A DNA stretch of 48,336 nucleotides from an uncultured Coriobacteriales bacterium (GCA_902464015.1 CABQHM010000024.1:1-48336), one strand, 5' to 3'; shown: positions 39,929-48,211, counted from the first letter of the stretch. Notes: generated by a model not told the origin, from the sequence alone. Numbers and translations are program-made.

Positions 39929-41266
39929 TTAGTTGTTGCGCTCGTCGATGAAGCGGGACGCCTTGTGCTCGCTGGAGACGTTGAGCTTGCCTTCGTCGAA
40001 CACGAGCACCTTTGCGGGGCGCACGCCGGTGTGGGTCTTGAGGGCGTTCTCCACGCGGCGGGCAATCTCCTCGTAGGAGTCCTCGATGCCCGAGGAGCGC
40101 TCCACGCTCACCTCGTAGCGGGTGGTGAAGTTCTCGTTGTACACGCGGATGCGGTACTCGCCGGTGAGGCCGGGCTCGGCGCGCACCACGTACTCGACGT
40201 CGGTGGGGAACACGTTGACGGCGCCGACGATGAACATCTCGTCCTTGCGGCCCTGGATGTGGATGCGGGCCAGGGTGCGGCCGCAGCTGCAGGTGTCGGT
40301 GGAGACGTAGCCGATGTCGCCGGAGCGGAAGCGGATCATCGGGCGGGCCTTCTTGCACAGCGTGGTGTAGACGAGCTCGCCGCGCGAGCCGGGCTCGAGC
40401 ACCTCGCCCGTCGCGGGGTCCACGGTCTCAACGAGGATCTGGTCCTCGACGATGTGCAGGCCGTCCTTGGCCTCGCACATGGCCGCGCAGGCGCCGTAGA
40501 TGTCGGACAGGCCGAAGAAGTCGACGAGCTTGGCGCCCCACAGGTCCTCGATGGCCTTGCGCGTGGTGGCGATGGAGCCGCCGGGCTCACCTGCGACGAT
40601 GATGGTGTGGATGTTGAAGTCGGTCTTGGGGTCGAGGCCCTTCTCGATGGCCTTGTTGCCCAGCTGCCAGGCGTAGGACGGGCTCGTCCAGATGATGGTG
40701 GGCTGGTAGTGCTTGAGCACGAAGAGCAGACGGTCGGAGGGAACAGCGCCCACCCAGATGGCCGTGGCGCCCAGGTTCTGCGCACCGATGACGTCGGGTC
40801 CGCCCACGTAGAGGGCGAAGTTGAGGCCGTGGACGTAGCGGTCGGTGGGACGCATGCCGGCCTGCCAGAACAGGCGAGCCTCGGTGTCCTGCCACAGGTC
40901 GAAGTCCTCCTGGGTGAACGGGCTCATCGTGGGCACGCCGGTCGAGCCCGAGCTCGTGGCCATGAACACGACGTCCTCCTCGGGCACGGCGCACAGCCCG
41001 CCGAAGAAGGAGCCGACGCCCTGGGTCTCGCGCTCGGTCTTCTTGTCGATGAAGGGGAACTTCTCGATGTCCTTGAGCGTGTGGATGTCCTCGGGGCTCA
41101 CGCCGGCCTCGTCCCAGGCCTGCTTGTAGTAGGGGGCGTTGTCGTAGGACCAGCGCACCATCTCCTTCAGGCGCTCGAGCTGGAGCTGCTCGAGCTCGGG
41201 GCGGGGCAGGCACTCGATCTCGGGGTCGTAGTACTTCTGGTCGTAGGGCAGCTTTTTCTTTGCCAT
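39929..41266 (-). CDS. paaK: Phenylacetate-CoA ligase (PaaK family)
   Basis: 445 aa, normal PaaK length. ANL-superfamily features: ATP loop SSGSTGVPT, IIVAGEPGGS, DFFGLSDIYGACAAMCEAKDGLH, IRFRSGDIGYVSTDTCSCGRTLARI and IQGRKDEMFIVGAVNVFPTDVE. It joins aryl-acetate to CoA with ATP, or makes ATP from the aryl-acetyl-CoA in fermentative anaerobes. With the ferredoxin oxidoreductase and aminotransferase downstream, it fits conversion of phenylpyruvate-type acids to aryl-acetates. The LysR-like gene follows 12 nt later. A roughly 180-nt gap then separates the oxidoreductase operon. Confidence 0.92.
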   Translation of the reverse strand: MAKKKLPYDQKYYDPEIECLPRPELEQLQLERLKEMVRWSYDNAPYYKQAWDEAGVSPEDIHTLKDIEKFPFIDKKTERETQGVGSFFGGLCAVPEEDVVFMATSSGSTGVPTMSPFTQEDFDLWQDTEARLFWQAGMRPTDRYVHGLNFALYVGGPDVIGAQNLGATAIWVGAVPSDRLLFVLKHYQPTIIWTSPSYAWQLGNKAIEKGLDPKTDFNIHTIIVAGEPGGSIATTRKAIEDLWGAKLVDFFGLSDIYGACAAMCEAKDGLHIVEDQILVETVDPATGEVLEPGSRGELVYTTLCKKARPMIRFRSGDIGYVSTDTCSCGRTLARIHIQGRKDEMFIVGAVNVFPTDVEYVVRAEPGLTGEYRIRVYNENFTTRYEVSVERSSGIEDSYEEIARRVENALKTHTGVRPAKVLVFDEGKLNVSSEHKASRFIDERNN

Positions 41267-41428
41267 TGCGGTCTCGCTTTCGTGTGTCTCGAAGCCCGCA
41301 TGTGGGGGCTTGCGGGGGTTGTCCTCAAGGTGGCTACGCAGTCTAGCGTCTCGTGGGCAACCCGAAAGCTACGCATTATTGCAAACTGGCTATTGAAAAA
41401 ATTGATACATGTATGATTACCAGGTAGT

Positions 41429-42280
41429 TTATTCGTTCATGGAGCCGGTTCGGTAGCCATCCATGTCGATTGAGACGTGCTTGAATCCCAGTTCGTGGAG
41501 GGCTTGTGTGCCGCCGTTGCGCAAAAAGTCGAACACCGCGCCGATACGCTTGGGCTCCACCTCCACGCGGGCCATCTCGCCCTTGTCGTGCATGCGCACG
41601 CGCGCCTGGCGAAAGCCCGCGTCGATGAGGAGCTGCTCGGCTTTGTCCACGCGCTCCAGCAGCGGGTTGGAGATGAGCTCGCCGTAGACGAAGCGGCTGG
41701 CCAGGCAGGCAAACGAGGGCTTGTCCCAGGTGGGCAGGCCCAGCTCGCGCGACAGGTCGCGGATGTCCTGCTTGGTGAGGCTGGCCTCGAGCAGCGGGCT
41801 CAGCACGCCGGCTTCCTTCACGGCCGCAGATCCGGGGCGGTAGTCGGAGAGGTCGGAGACGTTGGAGCCCTCCGCGCAGGCGATGTGGGCGCCCGCCTCG
41901 ATGAGGCCCATCTGCGCGGCCTTGGCATCGGCCGTCTCCTTGAGGTGTGCGAACAGGTCGCGCTTGCACAGGTAGCAGCGGTTCTTGGGGTTGTGGCTGA
42001 AGCCCTCGACCCCCTCGGCGTCATGGGCGATGAGCACCTGCTCGATGCCGCGGGCCTGGCAGAAGGCGATTGCCTCGGCGGTCTCGCGCTGCGGGTAGAG
42101 CGCGTTGATCTCGGTGACGGCGATGACGCGGCCGCCGAGCTGCTCGTGTGCTACGGCCAGAAGCAACGTCGAGTCCACGCCGCCCGAGAAGCTCACCGCA
42201 ACGGCGCCCAGGCTTTTGAGGTGGGCCCTCAGTGCCTCAAGCTTGGCGTGCTGTTCCTTCGTTGCGGCGAAATCTGCCAT
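41429..42280 (-). CDS. larE: LarE-type ATP-dependent sulfur transferase
   Basis: About 283 aa. PP-loop VSFSGGVDSTLLL marks the ATP pyrophosphatase fold. NRCYLCKRDLF and KPSFACLASRF supply three cysteines, as in the 4Fe-4S form of LarE (Thermotoga type), rather than the single sacrificial cysteine form. LarE adds sulfur to the pyridinium precursor of the nickel-pincer cofactor of lactate racemase and related enzymes. No larA, larB or larC is in the window. The ATG at 42280 follows GAAGGAGG. Confidence 0.88.
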   Translation of the reverse strand: MADFAATKEQHAKLEALRAHLKSLGAVAVSFSGGVDSTLLLAVAHEQLGGRVIAVTEINALYPQRETAEAIAFCQARGIEQVLIAHDAEGVEGFSHNPKNRCYLCKRDLFAHLKETADAKAAQMGLIEAGAHIACAEGSNVSDLSDYRPGSAAVKEAGVLSPLLEASLTKQDIRDLSRELGLPTWDKPSFACLASRFVYGELISNPLLERVDKAEQLLIDAGFRQARVRMHDKGEMARVEVEPKRIGAVFDFLRNGGTQALHELGFKHVSIDMDGYRTGSMNE

Positions 42281-42453
42281 GGCTCCTCCTTCTTCGGTCG
42301 CATATGGTGCGCATTGTTCTCCATTTTTGCGCAAAAAGGGTAGCGTATTTATGCGCATGCTTCCTGCAGTGACAAAACTCGTCCAGAATTTGCAATAATT
42401 TAGCGATTTGCGTTTGGTTTTTTCAGCACTTTCCTTTTAGGAGCGAACCGCCT

Positions 42454-42753
42454 ATGGCACTCACCGCTAAGCAGCGCAAGCACCTGCGCAGCATGGTACA
42501 CAACATGGAGCCTGTGCTCATCGTGGGCAAGTCCAACATCAACGAGGGCCTCATCGCCCAGGCAAACGAGGCTCTCGAGGCCCGCGAGCTCATCAAGTGC
42601 TCGGTCCTGGATGCCTCTGAGCTCACGGCCCGCGAGGCTTGCGACGAGCTGTGCGCCCGCACCGGCGCCGAGCCCGTGCAGGTCATCGGCCACAAGTTCT
42701 CGGTCTACCGTCCCACGCACCGCAAGGACGTCAAGAAGATCGAGCTGGACTAA
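42454..42753 (+). CDS. yhbY: YhbY-family RNA-binding (CRM domain) protein
   Basis: 99 aa, a single CRM domain: LTAKQRKHLRSMVHNMEPVLIVGKSNINEGLIAQANEALEARELIKCSVL and the GHKFSVYRP end. The GKSN loop corresponds to the conserved GxxG RNA-binding motif. It associates with ribosomal precursors and helps ribosome assembly. AGGAG lies ahead of the ATG. Confidence 0.95.
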   Translation: MALTAKQRKHLRSMVHNMEPVLIVGKSNINEGLIAQANEALEARELIKCSVLDASELTAREACDELCARTGAEPVQVIGHKFSVYRPTHRKDVKKIELD

Positions 42754-42873
42754 CACAGCAACGGGCGCGGCATGCCCCGTGGCACACGCGCCGTCCTTGG
42801 CCATACGGGCAGGGGCGGCGCGTTGCCGTTTATGGGCTACATCATCGAGCAGGGCATATCAGGAGGAGCACAC

Positions 42874-44217
42874 ATGAAAGAAGAGCGCGCGGCGTACATC
42901 CAGGCCATCCGCGACCTCGACGGCGACCTGCCGGGCCGCCGCGCGGCGCTCGATTTCGTGGGGCACTCCGACATCTGGGTGCACGGGGCTCCCGCGCGCT
43001 TCCCCTACGTGCCCTATCTCTTCAACGCCGCCGACGTGGCCTTCTTGCAGGACACCTGCACGCAGATCCACACCATCCTCTCCAAGGTCATCGCGCGCTA
43101 TGTGGACGACCCCTCCTATCGCGACCTGTTCTGTTTCCCCGAGGAAGTGAAGCGCCTCATCCTTTTGCCCTGCGGCTACGACGAGAAGCTGCCTATGGGC
43201 CGCTTCGACCTGTTCCTCAACGAGGACGACCTGTCGTACAAGTTCTGCGAGTTCAACACCGACGGGTCGGGCGCCATGTCGCGCGACCTGGTGCTGGCCA
43301 GCGCCCTTGAGCAGACCCCGGCTTTCGCCCGCTTCGCGCAGGGCAGGCGTGTGGAGAAGTTCGAGCTCTTTGACAGCTGGGTCGAGGCGTTCATGCAGGT
43401 GTACCGTTCCGACCGCTTTGCCAGTGCCCCTGTGCCCAACGTCTGCGTGACCGACTTTGCCGAGTCGGGCGTGTTCAGCGACTTCAACCGCTTCATCGCC
43501 GCCTTCGAGCGCGCGGGCATCCCCGCCCGTTTCGTGGACGTGCGCAGCTTCGAGTTCGACGGCGAGAGGCTCATCGACCCTGCCGACGGCACTCAGATCC
43601 ACGCGATCTACCGCCGCGCCGTCACGAGCGAGATCCTGCAGCACCCCGGTGAGTGCGATGCGCTCGTCGACGCCGTCGCCGCAGGTAAAGTCTGCCTTAT
43701 CGGTCACTTCCGCACCACCGTCGTGCACTCCAAGATGGTCAACGTCGCTCTGTTCGACGAGCGCACCCGCGCCTTCCTCACGCCTGAGGAGTGCGCCTTC
43801 ATCGACCGCACGGCGCCGCGCACCTATCGCCTGCGTTGCGACAACGCCGCACTCGACCTTGACGACGTGCTCCAGCACAAGGATGCCTGGATCGTGAAGC
43901 CCGAGGACGATTACGGCGCGCACGGCGTCTATCCCGGCGTCGACTTCGACCAGGAGAGCTGGGAGCGCACGGTGCGCGACAACCTCGACCGCGGATACAT
44001 CGCCCAGGAGTTCTACCAGCCCGCGCGCGTCGACGTCGTGCTGCCCGAGCACGCCGAGGGACAGGACCCCTGCCGCGTGGAGAGCTGGCAGTCGATGCCG
44101 GGCTTCTATCAGTACAACGGGCATGTGGCGGGGCTCTACTGCCGCCTGGGCCAGGAGGGCGTCATCGCGCTCGACCACGGCGGCCTGTGCTCGTGCAGCT
44201 TCAAGGTGGACTGCTAG
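42874..44217 (+). CDS. Glutathionylspermidine synthase-like ATP-grasp protein
   Basis: About 447 aa. It resembles the ATP-grasp C-terminal domain of glutathionylspermidine synthase-like proteins: LPMGRFDLFLNEDDLSYKFCEFNTDGSGAMSRD, HFRTTVVHSKMVNVALFDE and AWIVKPEDDYGAHGVYPG. It probably forms an amide bond with ATP; substrates unknown. The ATG at 42874 follows AGGAGGAG; the longer frame is unsupported. The next gene starts at a GTG directly after the stop, so the two are translationally coupled and likely act together. Confidence 0.75.
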   Translation: MKEERAAYIQAIRDLDGDLPGRRAALDFVGHSDIWVHGAPARFPYVPYLFNAADVAFLQDTCTQIHTILSKVIARYVDDPSYRDLFCFPEEVKRLILLPCGYDEKLPMGRFDLFLNEDDLSYKFCEFNTDGSGAMSRDLVLASALEQTPAFARFAQGRRVEKFELFDSWVEAFMQVYRSDRFASAPVPNVCVTDFAESGVFSDFNRFIAAFERAGIPARFVDVRSFEFDGERLIDPADGTQIHAIYRRAVTSEILQHPGECDALVDAVAAGKVCLIGHFRTTVVHSKMVNVALFDERTRAFLTPEECAFIDRTAPRTYRLRCDNAALDLDDVLQHKDAWIVKPEDDYGAHGVYPGVDFDQESWERTVRDNLDRGYIAQEFYQPARVDVVLPEHAEGQDPCRVESWQSMPGFYQYNGHVAGLYCRLGQEGVIALDHGGLCSCSFKVDC

Positions 44218-46125
44218 GTGGCCAAGAAGAAAGGCAAGACCTTCGGCGACCGCCTGGCCCGCCAGCTCAAGGTGAGCATGGGGGCCTGGTGGAGCGACGA
44301 GGGCATCCAGGCAATCAATGAGATAGCGCGCCAGGGGGACGTGGAGGTGGCCGACGCCACCTTCGGCAGTCTCGTGCTGCAGCCGTGCCTCACCTTCCAG
44401 CACGAGATGGCCGTGCGCGACTTCGACGAGCAGGGCAAGGAGTTCGACGACCTGTCGCCCTTCGTCTATCCCGAGCTCATGCGCACCTGGGAGCACAACA
44501 GTGCCTGCGTGGAGTTCTCCGAGGGCGCCACGGCGGTCGCATTCGACTCCGAGCCTGGTTTCATCCAGTCTGTTGCGCTGGACGGCCTGTTCGACTTCTT
44601 CCCGGGCTGCGTGGCGCTCGACGTGCGTAAGCTCAACGTCTTGCTCTACAATATCGTGGTCGACGAGGTCTTTGTCTACCCCTCCTACAACGCAGTGAAC
44701 GGCCACGTCGCGCTCATGTTCGTGGGCGTGAACCAAAACCTTGGCTTTACGTTTGCCTACGAGGCACGCCTGGTGCTGCAGGGCGAGACGTTCGGCGACG
44801 CGGCCCGCGCAACGAACCGCGTGCTTGAGGAGGAGCGCTCGGCATGCCTGGGTGGCTTCTCCACCGCGCCCTCGGAGGAGTTCTTCTCGGCGCTCGACTC
44901 CGAGCCCGAGCTGTTTGCCGTGACCTGGCGTCTTCTGGCCGCCCTGTGCTCGGAGCGCGTGGAACTCGTGCGCCAGAGCTGGGGCCGCGGCGAGACGGTC
45001 AAGGTCCGCGCCCGCAAGCCCGAGAGCCTGCAGATGGTGGAGGGCGTGCATGTGGGGGAGGGGCTTGGCGAGCAGGCTGCTGCAGCCGGTGAGCAGGCGA
45101 GCGCTGCGTCGCAGACGACGTCTGCCGGGGAGGTCGCAACCGAGGGGAAAACCGTGGACGGCGGCGTGGCCGCCGGACGGATCGCCCCGCATGCAGTAGG
45201 CGCTGGTGCCGAGGCTGAGGGGCAGGTTGCTGCGGCTGGTGGCACTGCATCCCAGGGACAGGCCGCCTCGCGTGCGCAGGGCTCTGATGGCCAGGGGCGG
45301 GCTGCCGCGCTTGCTCAGGGCTCTGATGGCCAGGGGAGGGCCGCCGCGCTTGCGGATGACGGTGCGGCCGAGGGGCGGGCCGCCGTGCATGAAGGGGACG
45401 CCTCCGGCGAGTGCGGTGGTATCTCCGGCGAGTCTGTTGCACACGGCGAGGCCGCAGGGACCGCTGCTACATCTGCGGACGTCGAGCGCGTAGAGGAGGC
45501 CCGGCTTGAGCGCGACCTGCTCCAGGAGGAGGTCGACCGCCTGCGTGCTGAGCTCGAGTCGCAGAAGTCTGCCGCCGCGTTTCGCACGCGGCAGCTCGAG
45601 GATGAGGCACGTGAGCTGCGCGAACGCGCCCAAGGTCTTGAGGGCCGCGCTCGCCTTGTGGAGACCATGGACCTGCCCGAGACGCCCTACGAGGCGCTCT
45701 CATTGGCTGCCCAGGCCTTCTCAGACCGCATCGTCGTGCTTGACCGCGCGCGCAAAAGCGCCGAGGACTTCGTGAAGGGTGACCCCGGCGAGGTCTGGGC
45801 GGTGCTGCGCTCGGTGGCCGTGACACTGCACAGCTTGCTTTTCGTCGAGCGCGAGCGTGGTTTGGCCAACGCCTTCCGCGACCGCACGGGCTACGAGCTG
45901 GCCCTGCGTGACTCGAAGGGCGCCAACCGCAACCCCGACCAGAAGGCCGAGCGCATGGTGGAGTACGAGGGCGCCGTGCGCGACGCCACGATGCACATCA
46001 AGGGCCGCGGCGTGCGCAAAGGCGAGAGCCTGCGCGTGCATTTCTTCGTGGACTACGACAAGAAGAAGATCGTCATCGCCCACTGCGGCGAACACCTCAC
46101 CACCGACCGCACCTCAAGCATGTAG
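44218..46125 (+). CDS. Unknown protein with low-complexity linker and coiled coil, partner of the ATP-grasp gene
   Basis: 635 aa from a GTG. N-terminal domain (1-270) of mixed alpha/beta with TFQHEMAVRDFDEQGKEFDDLSP, an Ala/Gly/Glu-rich linker (about 275-420) including two perfect-register 13-residue units QGSDGQGRAAALA (DNA direct repeat, 39 bp, at 45277-45354), a coiled coil (about 425-480, EEARLERDLLQEEVDRLRAELESQ), and a C-terminal domain ending in RVHFFVDYDKKKIVIAHCGEHL. No signal or membrane segment. No family recognised. Translation is coupled to the ATP-grasp gene. Confidence 0.85.
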   Translation: MAKKKGKTFGDRLARQLKVSMGAWWSDEGIQAINEIARQGDVEVADATFGSLVLQPCLTFQHEMAVRDFDEQGKEFDDLSPFVYPELMRTWEHNSACVEFSEGATAVAFDSEPGFIQSVALDGLFDFFPGCVALDVRKLNVLLYNIVVDEVFVYPSYNAVNGHVALMFVGVNQNLGFTFAYEARLVLQGETFGDAARATNRVLEEERSACLGGFSTAPSEEFFSALDSEPELFAVTWRLLAALCSERVELVRQSWGRGETVKVRARKPESLQMVEGVHVGEGLGEQAAAAGEQASAASQTTSAGEVATEGKTVDGGVAAGRIAPHAVGAGAEAEGQVAAAGGTASQGQAASRAQGSDGQGRAAALAQGSDGQGRAAALADDGAAEGRAAVHEGDASGECGGISGESVAHGEAAGTAATSADVERVEEARLERDLLQEEVDRLRAELESQKSAAAFRTRQLEDEARELRERAQGLEGRARLVETMDLPETPYEALSLAAQAFSDRIVVLDRARKSAEDFVKGDPGEVWAVLRSVAVTLHSLLFVERERGLANAFRDRTGYELALRDSKGANRNPDQKAERMVEYEGAVRDATMHIKGRGVRKGESLRVHFFVDYDKKKIVIAHCGEHLTTDRTSSM

Positions 46126-46141
46126 CGGTGGGCGTTAAAAT

Positions 46142-46193
46142 GTGTGACATTTCTCCTATATAGATGTATTATCCTGTCTTAATATGAACATGT
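46142..46193 (+). promoter_or_regulatory. Promoter and palindromic operator of the XRE regulator
   Basis: -35 GTGACA (46142-46147) and -10 TATTAT (46165-46170) with a 17-nt spacer, followed by the perfect palindrome GAACATGTTC (46184-46193), a likely autoregulatory site downstream of the -10. Confidence 0.55.
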
Positions 46194-46217
46194 TCTCCTA
46201 TTAAGGCGGATGCAACG

Positions 46218-46565
46218 ATGCAACTTCAACTCAAGATGTATCGCAAACAGGCAAAGATGTCGCAAGCTGAACTAGCGGCGATGCTTGGCGTAAGCGCCCG
46301 CACGGTTGGTGCGTGGGAACGCGGCGAGAACCAGCCTGATGCCGATCAGATATGGCGATGTGCAGAAGCGCTCGGATTGTCGCCCAACGAAATATATGGC
46401 TGGGTCTCTCCAGATGATTCCGGCGCAACTCTTGCCGAGCAAGTCAGCAACGACTCAATGGAACGCCAGCTAATCGATGCTTTTCATTCTATGAACGCTG
46501 CGGGTAAGGCAAGCCTTGTCGCTGTGGCTCGCTCCCTTGCATCCATCCCATGCAATCAAGTCTGA
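46218..46565 (+). CDS. XRE/Cro-type HTH regulator
   Basis: 115 aa. HTH_3: MYRKQAKMSQAELAAMLGVSARTVGAWERGENQPDADQIWRCAEALGLSPNEIYGW, then a short helical tail. No linked toxin in the usual order, though HicAB follows after about 125 AT-rich bases. Likely a small regulator of itself or of the adjacent genes. Confidence 0.9.
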   Translation: MQLQLKMYRKQAKMSQAELAAMLGVSARTVGAWERGENQPDADQIWRCAEALGLSPNEIYGWVSPDDSGATLAEQVSNDSMERQLIDAFHSMNAAGKASLVAVARSLASIPCNQV

Positions 46566-46639
46566 TACCTTTTGTTTTCTGCAGAGTGCTTTGGGTAGCA
46601 ATCTAATCAAAAGCTATCTAAATTGAGTTTAGTTTTGTA

Positions 46640-46669
46640 TTGAAAATAAATATAAATCAGATTTATAAT
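46640..46669 (+). promoter_or_regulatory. Promoter of hicAB
   Basis: TTGAAA (46640-46645), 18-nt spacer, TATAAT (46664-46669), in a markedly AT-rich stretch. GAAAGG and the hicA ATG follow within 25 nt. Confidence 0.7.
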
Positions 46670-46689
46670 TCCCCCTGAAAGGCTGCATT

Positions 46690-46863
46690 ATGGTCAAGCG
46701 CAAGGAGGTCACGGACCTATTGAGAAGGGCGGGCTTTACGCCTTGCGGTGGAACAAATCACGAGCATTGGACTAATGGCGAAAGGTGGACGCAGGTCCCC
46801 CGGCATGGTGAGATTCCGAACATCCTCTTCGATAAAATCAAGAAGCAGGCTGGTCTCAAATAG
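46690..46863 (+). CDS. hicA: HicA-family mRNA interferase toxin
   Basis: 57 aa, short enough to be missed by length cut-offs. MVKRKEVTDLLRRAGFTPCGG, then TNHEHW with the conserved His, then WTQVPRHGEIPNILFDKIKKQ: the dsRBD-like HicA fold that cleaves mRNA. GAAAGG precedes the ATG. hicB follows after 21 nt. Confidence 0.88.
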   Translation: MVKRKEVTDLLRRAGFTPCGGTNHEHWTNGERWTQVPRHGEIPNILFDKIKKQAGLK

Positions 46864-46884
46864 GGTATCGCGGAGGTGCTGTAC

Positions 46885-47340
46885 ATGTTTGCGGTGTATG
46901 AGTTCGAGTTTTTTGAAGACGAGGGATGGGTGCTTGCCTTTCCCTTTGGGCTTGAAGGTGGTACCCAGGGAAGAGACATGGCGCAGGCAGTTCGTATGGC
47001 CGCAGATTGGCTTAAAGGTGAAGTAGAACACAGCTTGATGAATGGCACGCCGCTGCCTTCCCCGACGTTTGGCAGTATTGCGGAACATGGCGGCACAATC
47101 GGTGTTGTGGGCGTTGAAACCTCGCTGGAGGCCATCGACACGGTGCTTGCGAGTGAGGCCGCCGAGATGCTCGGCGTTTCTCGCGGTCGCGTGTCGCAGA
47201 TGCTTGCCGCCGGGCAGCTCGAGGGATTCCGCAGGGGGCGTGCCACGTTTGTCACGCGAGAGTCGGTGAAGGCCCGGCTTGCGGAGGCGCCGAAGGCGGG
47301 ACGGCCACATCGGCAGGCGCGGGAGCTCGTCGTGGCGTAA
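46885..47340 (+). CDS. hicB: HicB-family antitoxin with C-terminal DNA-binding domain
   Basis: About 151 aa. The N-terminal half is a degenerate RNase-H-like HicB fold (YEFEFFEDEGWVLAFPFGLEGGTQGRDMAQAVRMAADWLKGEVE). The C-terminal half is an excisionase/MerR-like helix-turn-helix (ASEAAEMLGVSRGRVSQMLAAGQLEGFRRGRATFVTRESVKARL). It neutralises HicA and represses the operon. I chose the ATG at 46885 because GGAGG lies 8 nt before it; the GTG 9 bp upstream overlaps that site. Confidence 0.88.
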   Translation: MFAVYEFEFFEDEGWVLAFPFGLEGGTQGRDMAQAVRMAADWLKGEVEHSLMNGTPLPSPTFGSIAEHGGTIGVVGVETSLEAIDTVLASEAAEMLGVSRGRVSQMLAAGQLEGFRRGRATFVTRESVKARLAEAPKAGRPHRQARELVVA

Positions 47341-47390
47341 GGTGCCGGGCCAAGATCGAGTCTTGTACTCGCGTGATCTTGGGCAGAAAC

Positions 47391-47426
47391 GAAAAGAACC
47401 CGCTAGGCGCACTGCCTAACGGGTTC
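47391..47426 (-). terminator. Terminator of the tRNA-Asn transcript
   Basis: On the minus strand GAACCCG-TTAGGC pairs with GCCTAG-CGGGTTC, followed by TTTTCG. A further hairpin, CCAAGATC/GATCTTGG (47350-47382), lies next to the hicB end. Confidence 0.75.
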
Positions 47427-47440
47427 TTACAAGATTTCAA

Positions 47441-47515
47441 TGGCTCCCCGAGCAGGGCTCGAACCTGCAACAACTCGGTTAACAGCCGAGTGCTCTACCA
47501 TTGAGCTATCGGGGA
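47441..47515 (-). tRNA. tRNA-Asn (GTT), CCA encoded
   Basis: 75 nt with complete cloverleaf on the minus strand: acceptor TCCCCGA/TCGGGGA, anticodon arm CTCGG-CTGTTAA-CCGAG, T arm GCAGG-TTCGAGC-CCTGC, then G and CCA. Anticodon GTT. Confidence 0.97.
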
Positions 47516-47732
47516 ATTCGGTTGTCAGCGTCTTGCGTGGTGTTCGCTGCAGGACTTAGATATATTGCACCTCCAGAGAGTCTTTGGCAACGATGATTTT
47601 CAAATATGGGGGACGAACTCATTTTCTACACAATTCTGCTATCTCCGTCTGGTTACGTATCCGCGTGCAAATCATCGTGCGTACCTGCTAATCTAGCGAC
47701 TCACGTATCCTATCCACCTTCGAGGGAGAACC

Positions 47733-48155
47733 ATGATCAAAGAGATTGTCAAGGACCAGGAATTCCTTGCCCAGGTCAGCGAGCTTGCAACCATCGAGGA
47801 CGTCCAGGTTGCCACCGACCTTGTCGACACCATGAACCACCTGTCCGAGAGCTGCGCCTGCCTTGCTGCCAACCAGATCGGCTACAACAAGGCCATCATC
47901 GCCTTCGCCGACGACAACAACAAGGTCCACGTCATGTACAACCCCAAGCTCATTCAGTTCATGGGGCCCTTCGAGGCCACTGAGGGCTGCCTGAGCCTCG
48001 ACGAGGAGAGCACCTCCACTCGCTACCAGCTCATCCGCGTGGCCTATCAGGAGGAGCAGAACGGCAAGATGCTCTCCCGCGTGAAGAAGTACTCCGGCTT
48101 CACCGCTCAGGCCATTCAGCACGCCATCGATCATACCAAGGGCATGCTGGTCTAA
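47733..48155 (+). CDS. Peptide deformylase-like protein lacking the catalytic Glu
   Basis: 140 aa. The three PDF motifs are present: CLAANQIG (motif 1), EGCLS with the metal-ligand C86, and HAIDH (H130, H134) in place of HExDH. The metal ligands are kept, but the general-base Glu is Ala131. Catalysis by the normal mechanism is doubtful. It may be a PDF-like hydrolase with another role, or an inactive paralogue. GAGGGAG precedes the ATG. It stands alone with no fmt beside it. Confidence 0.85.
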   Translation: MIKEIVKDQEFLAQVSELATIEDVQVATDLVDTMNHLSESCACLAANQIGYNKAIIAFADDNNKVHVMYNPKLIQFMGPFEATEGCLSLDEESTSTRYQLIRVAYQEEQNGKMLSRVKKYSGFTAQAIQHAIDHTKGMLV

Positions 48156-48193
48156 GTTTCGCCGAGGGGAGTGGTGGCGCGCGACTTTAGACG

Positions 48194-48211
48194 CAAGTTG
48201 TCGACAACTTG
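48194..48211. promoter_or_regulatory. 18-bp perfect palindrome
   Basis: CAAGTTGTCGACAACTTG lies between the deformylase-like gene and tRNA-Leu. It could be a dimer-binding operator or a weak hairpin; no T-tract supports termination. Confidence 0.45.

Noticed and set aside
42859..45633. Minus-strand open frame of 924 codons
   Set aside because: Antisense to the ATP-grasp gene and its partner; His/Leu/Val/Ala/Gly-rich and without motifs.
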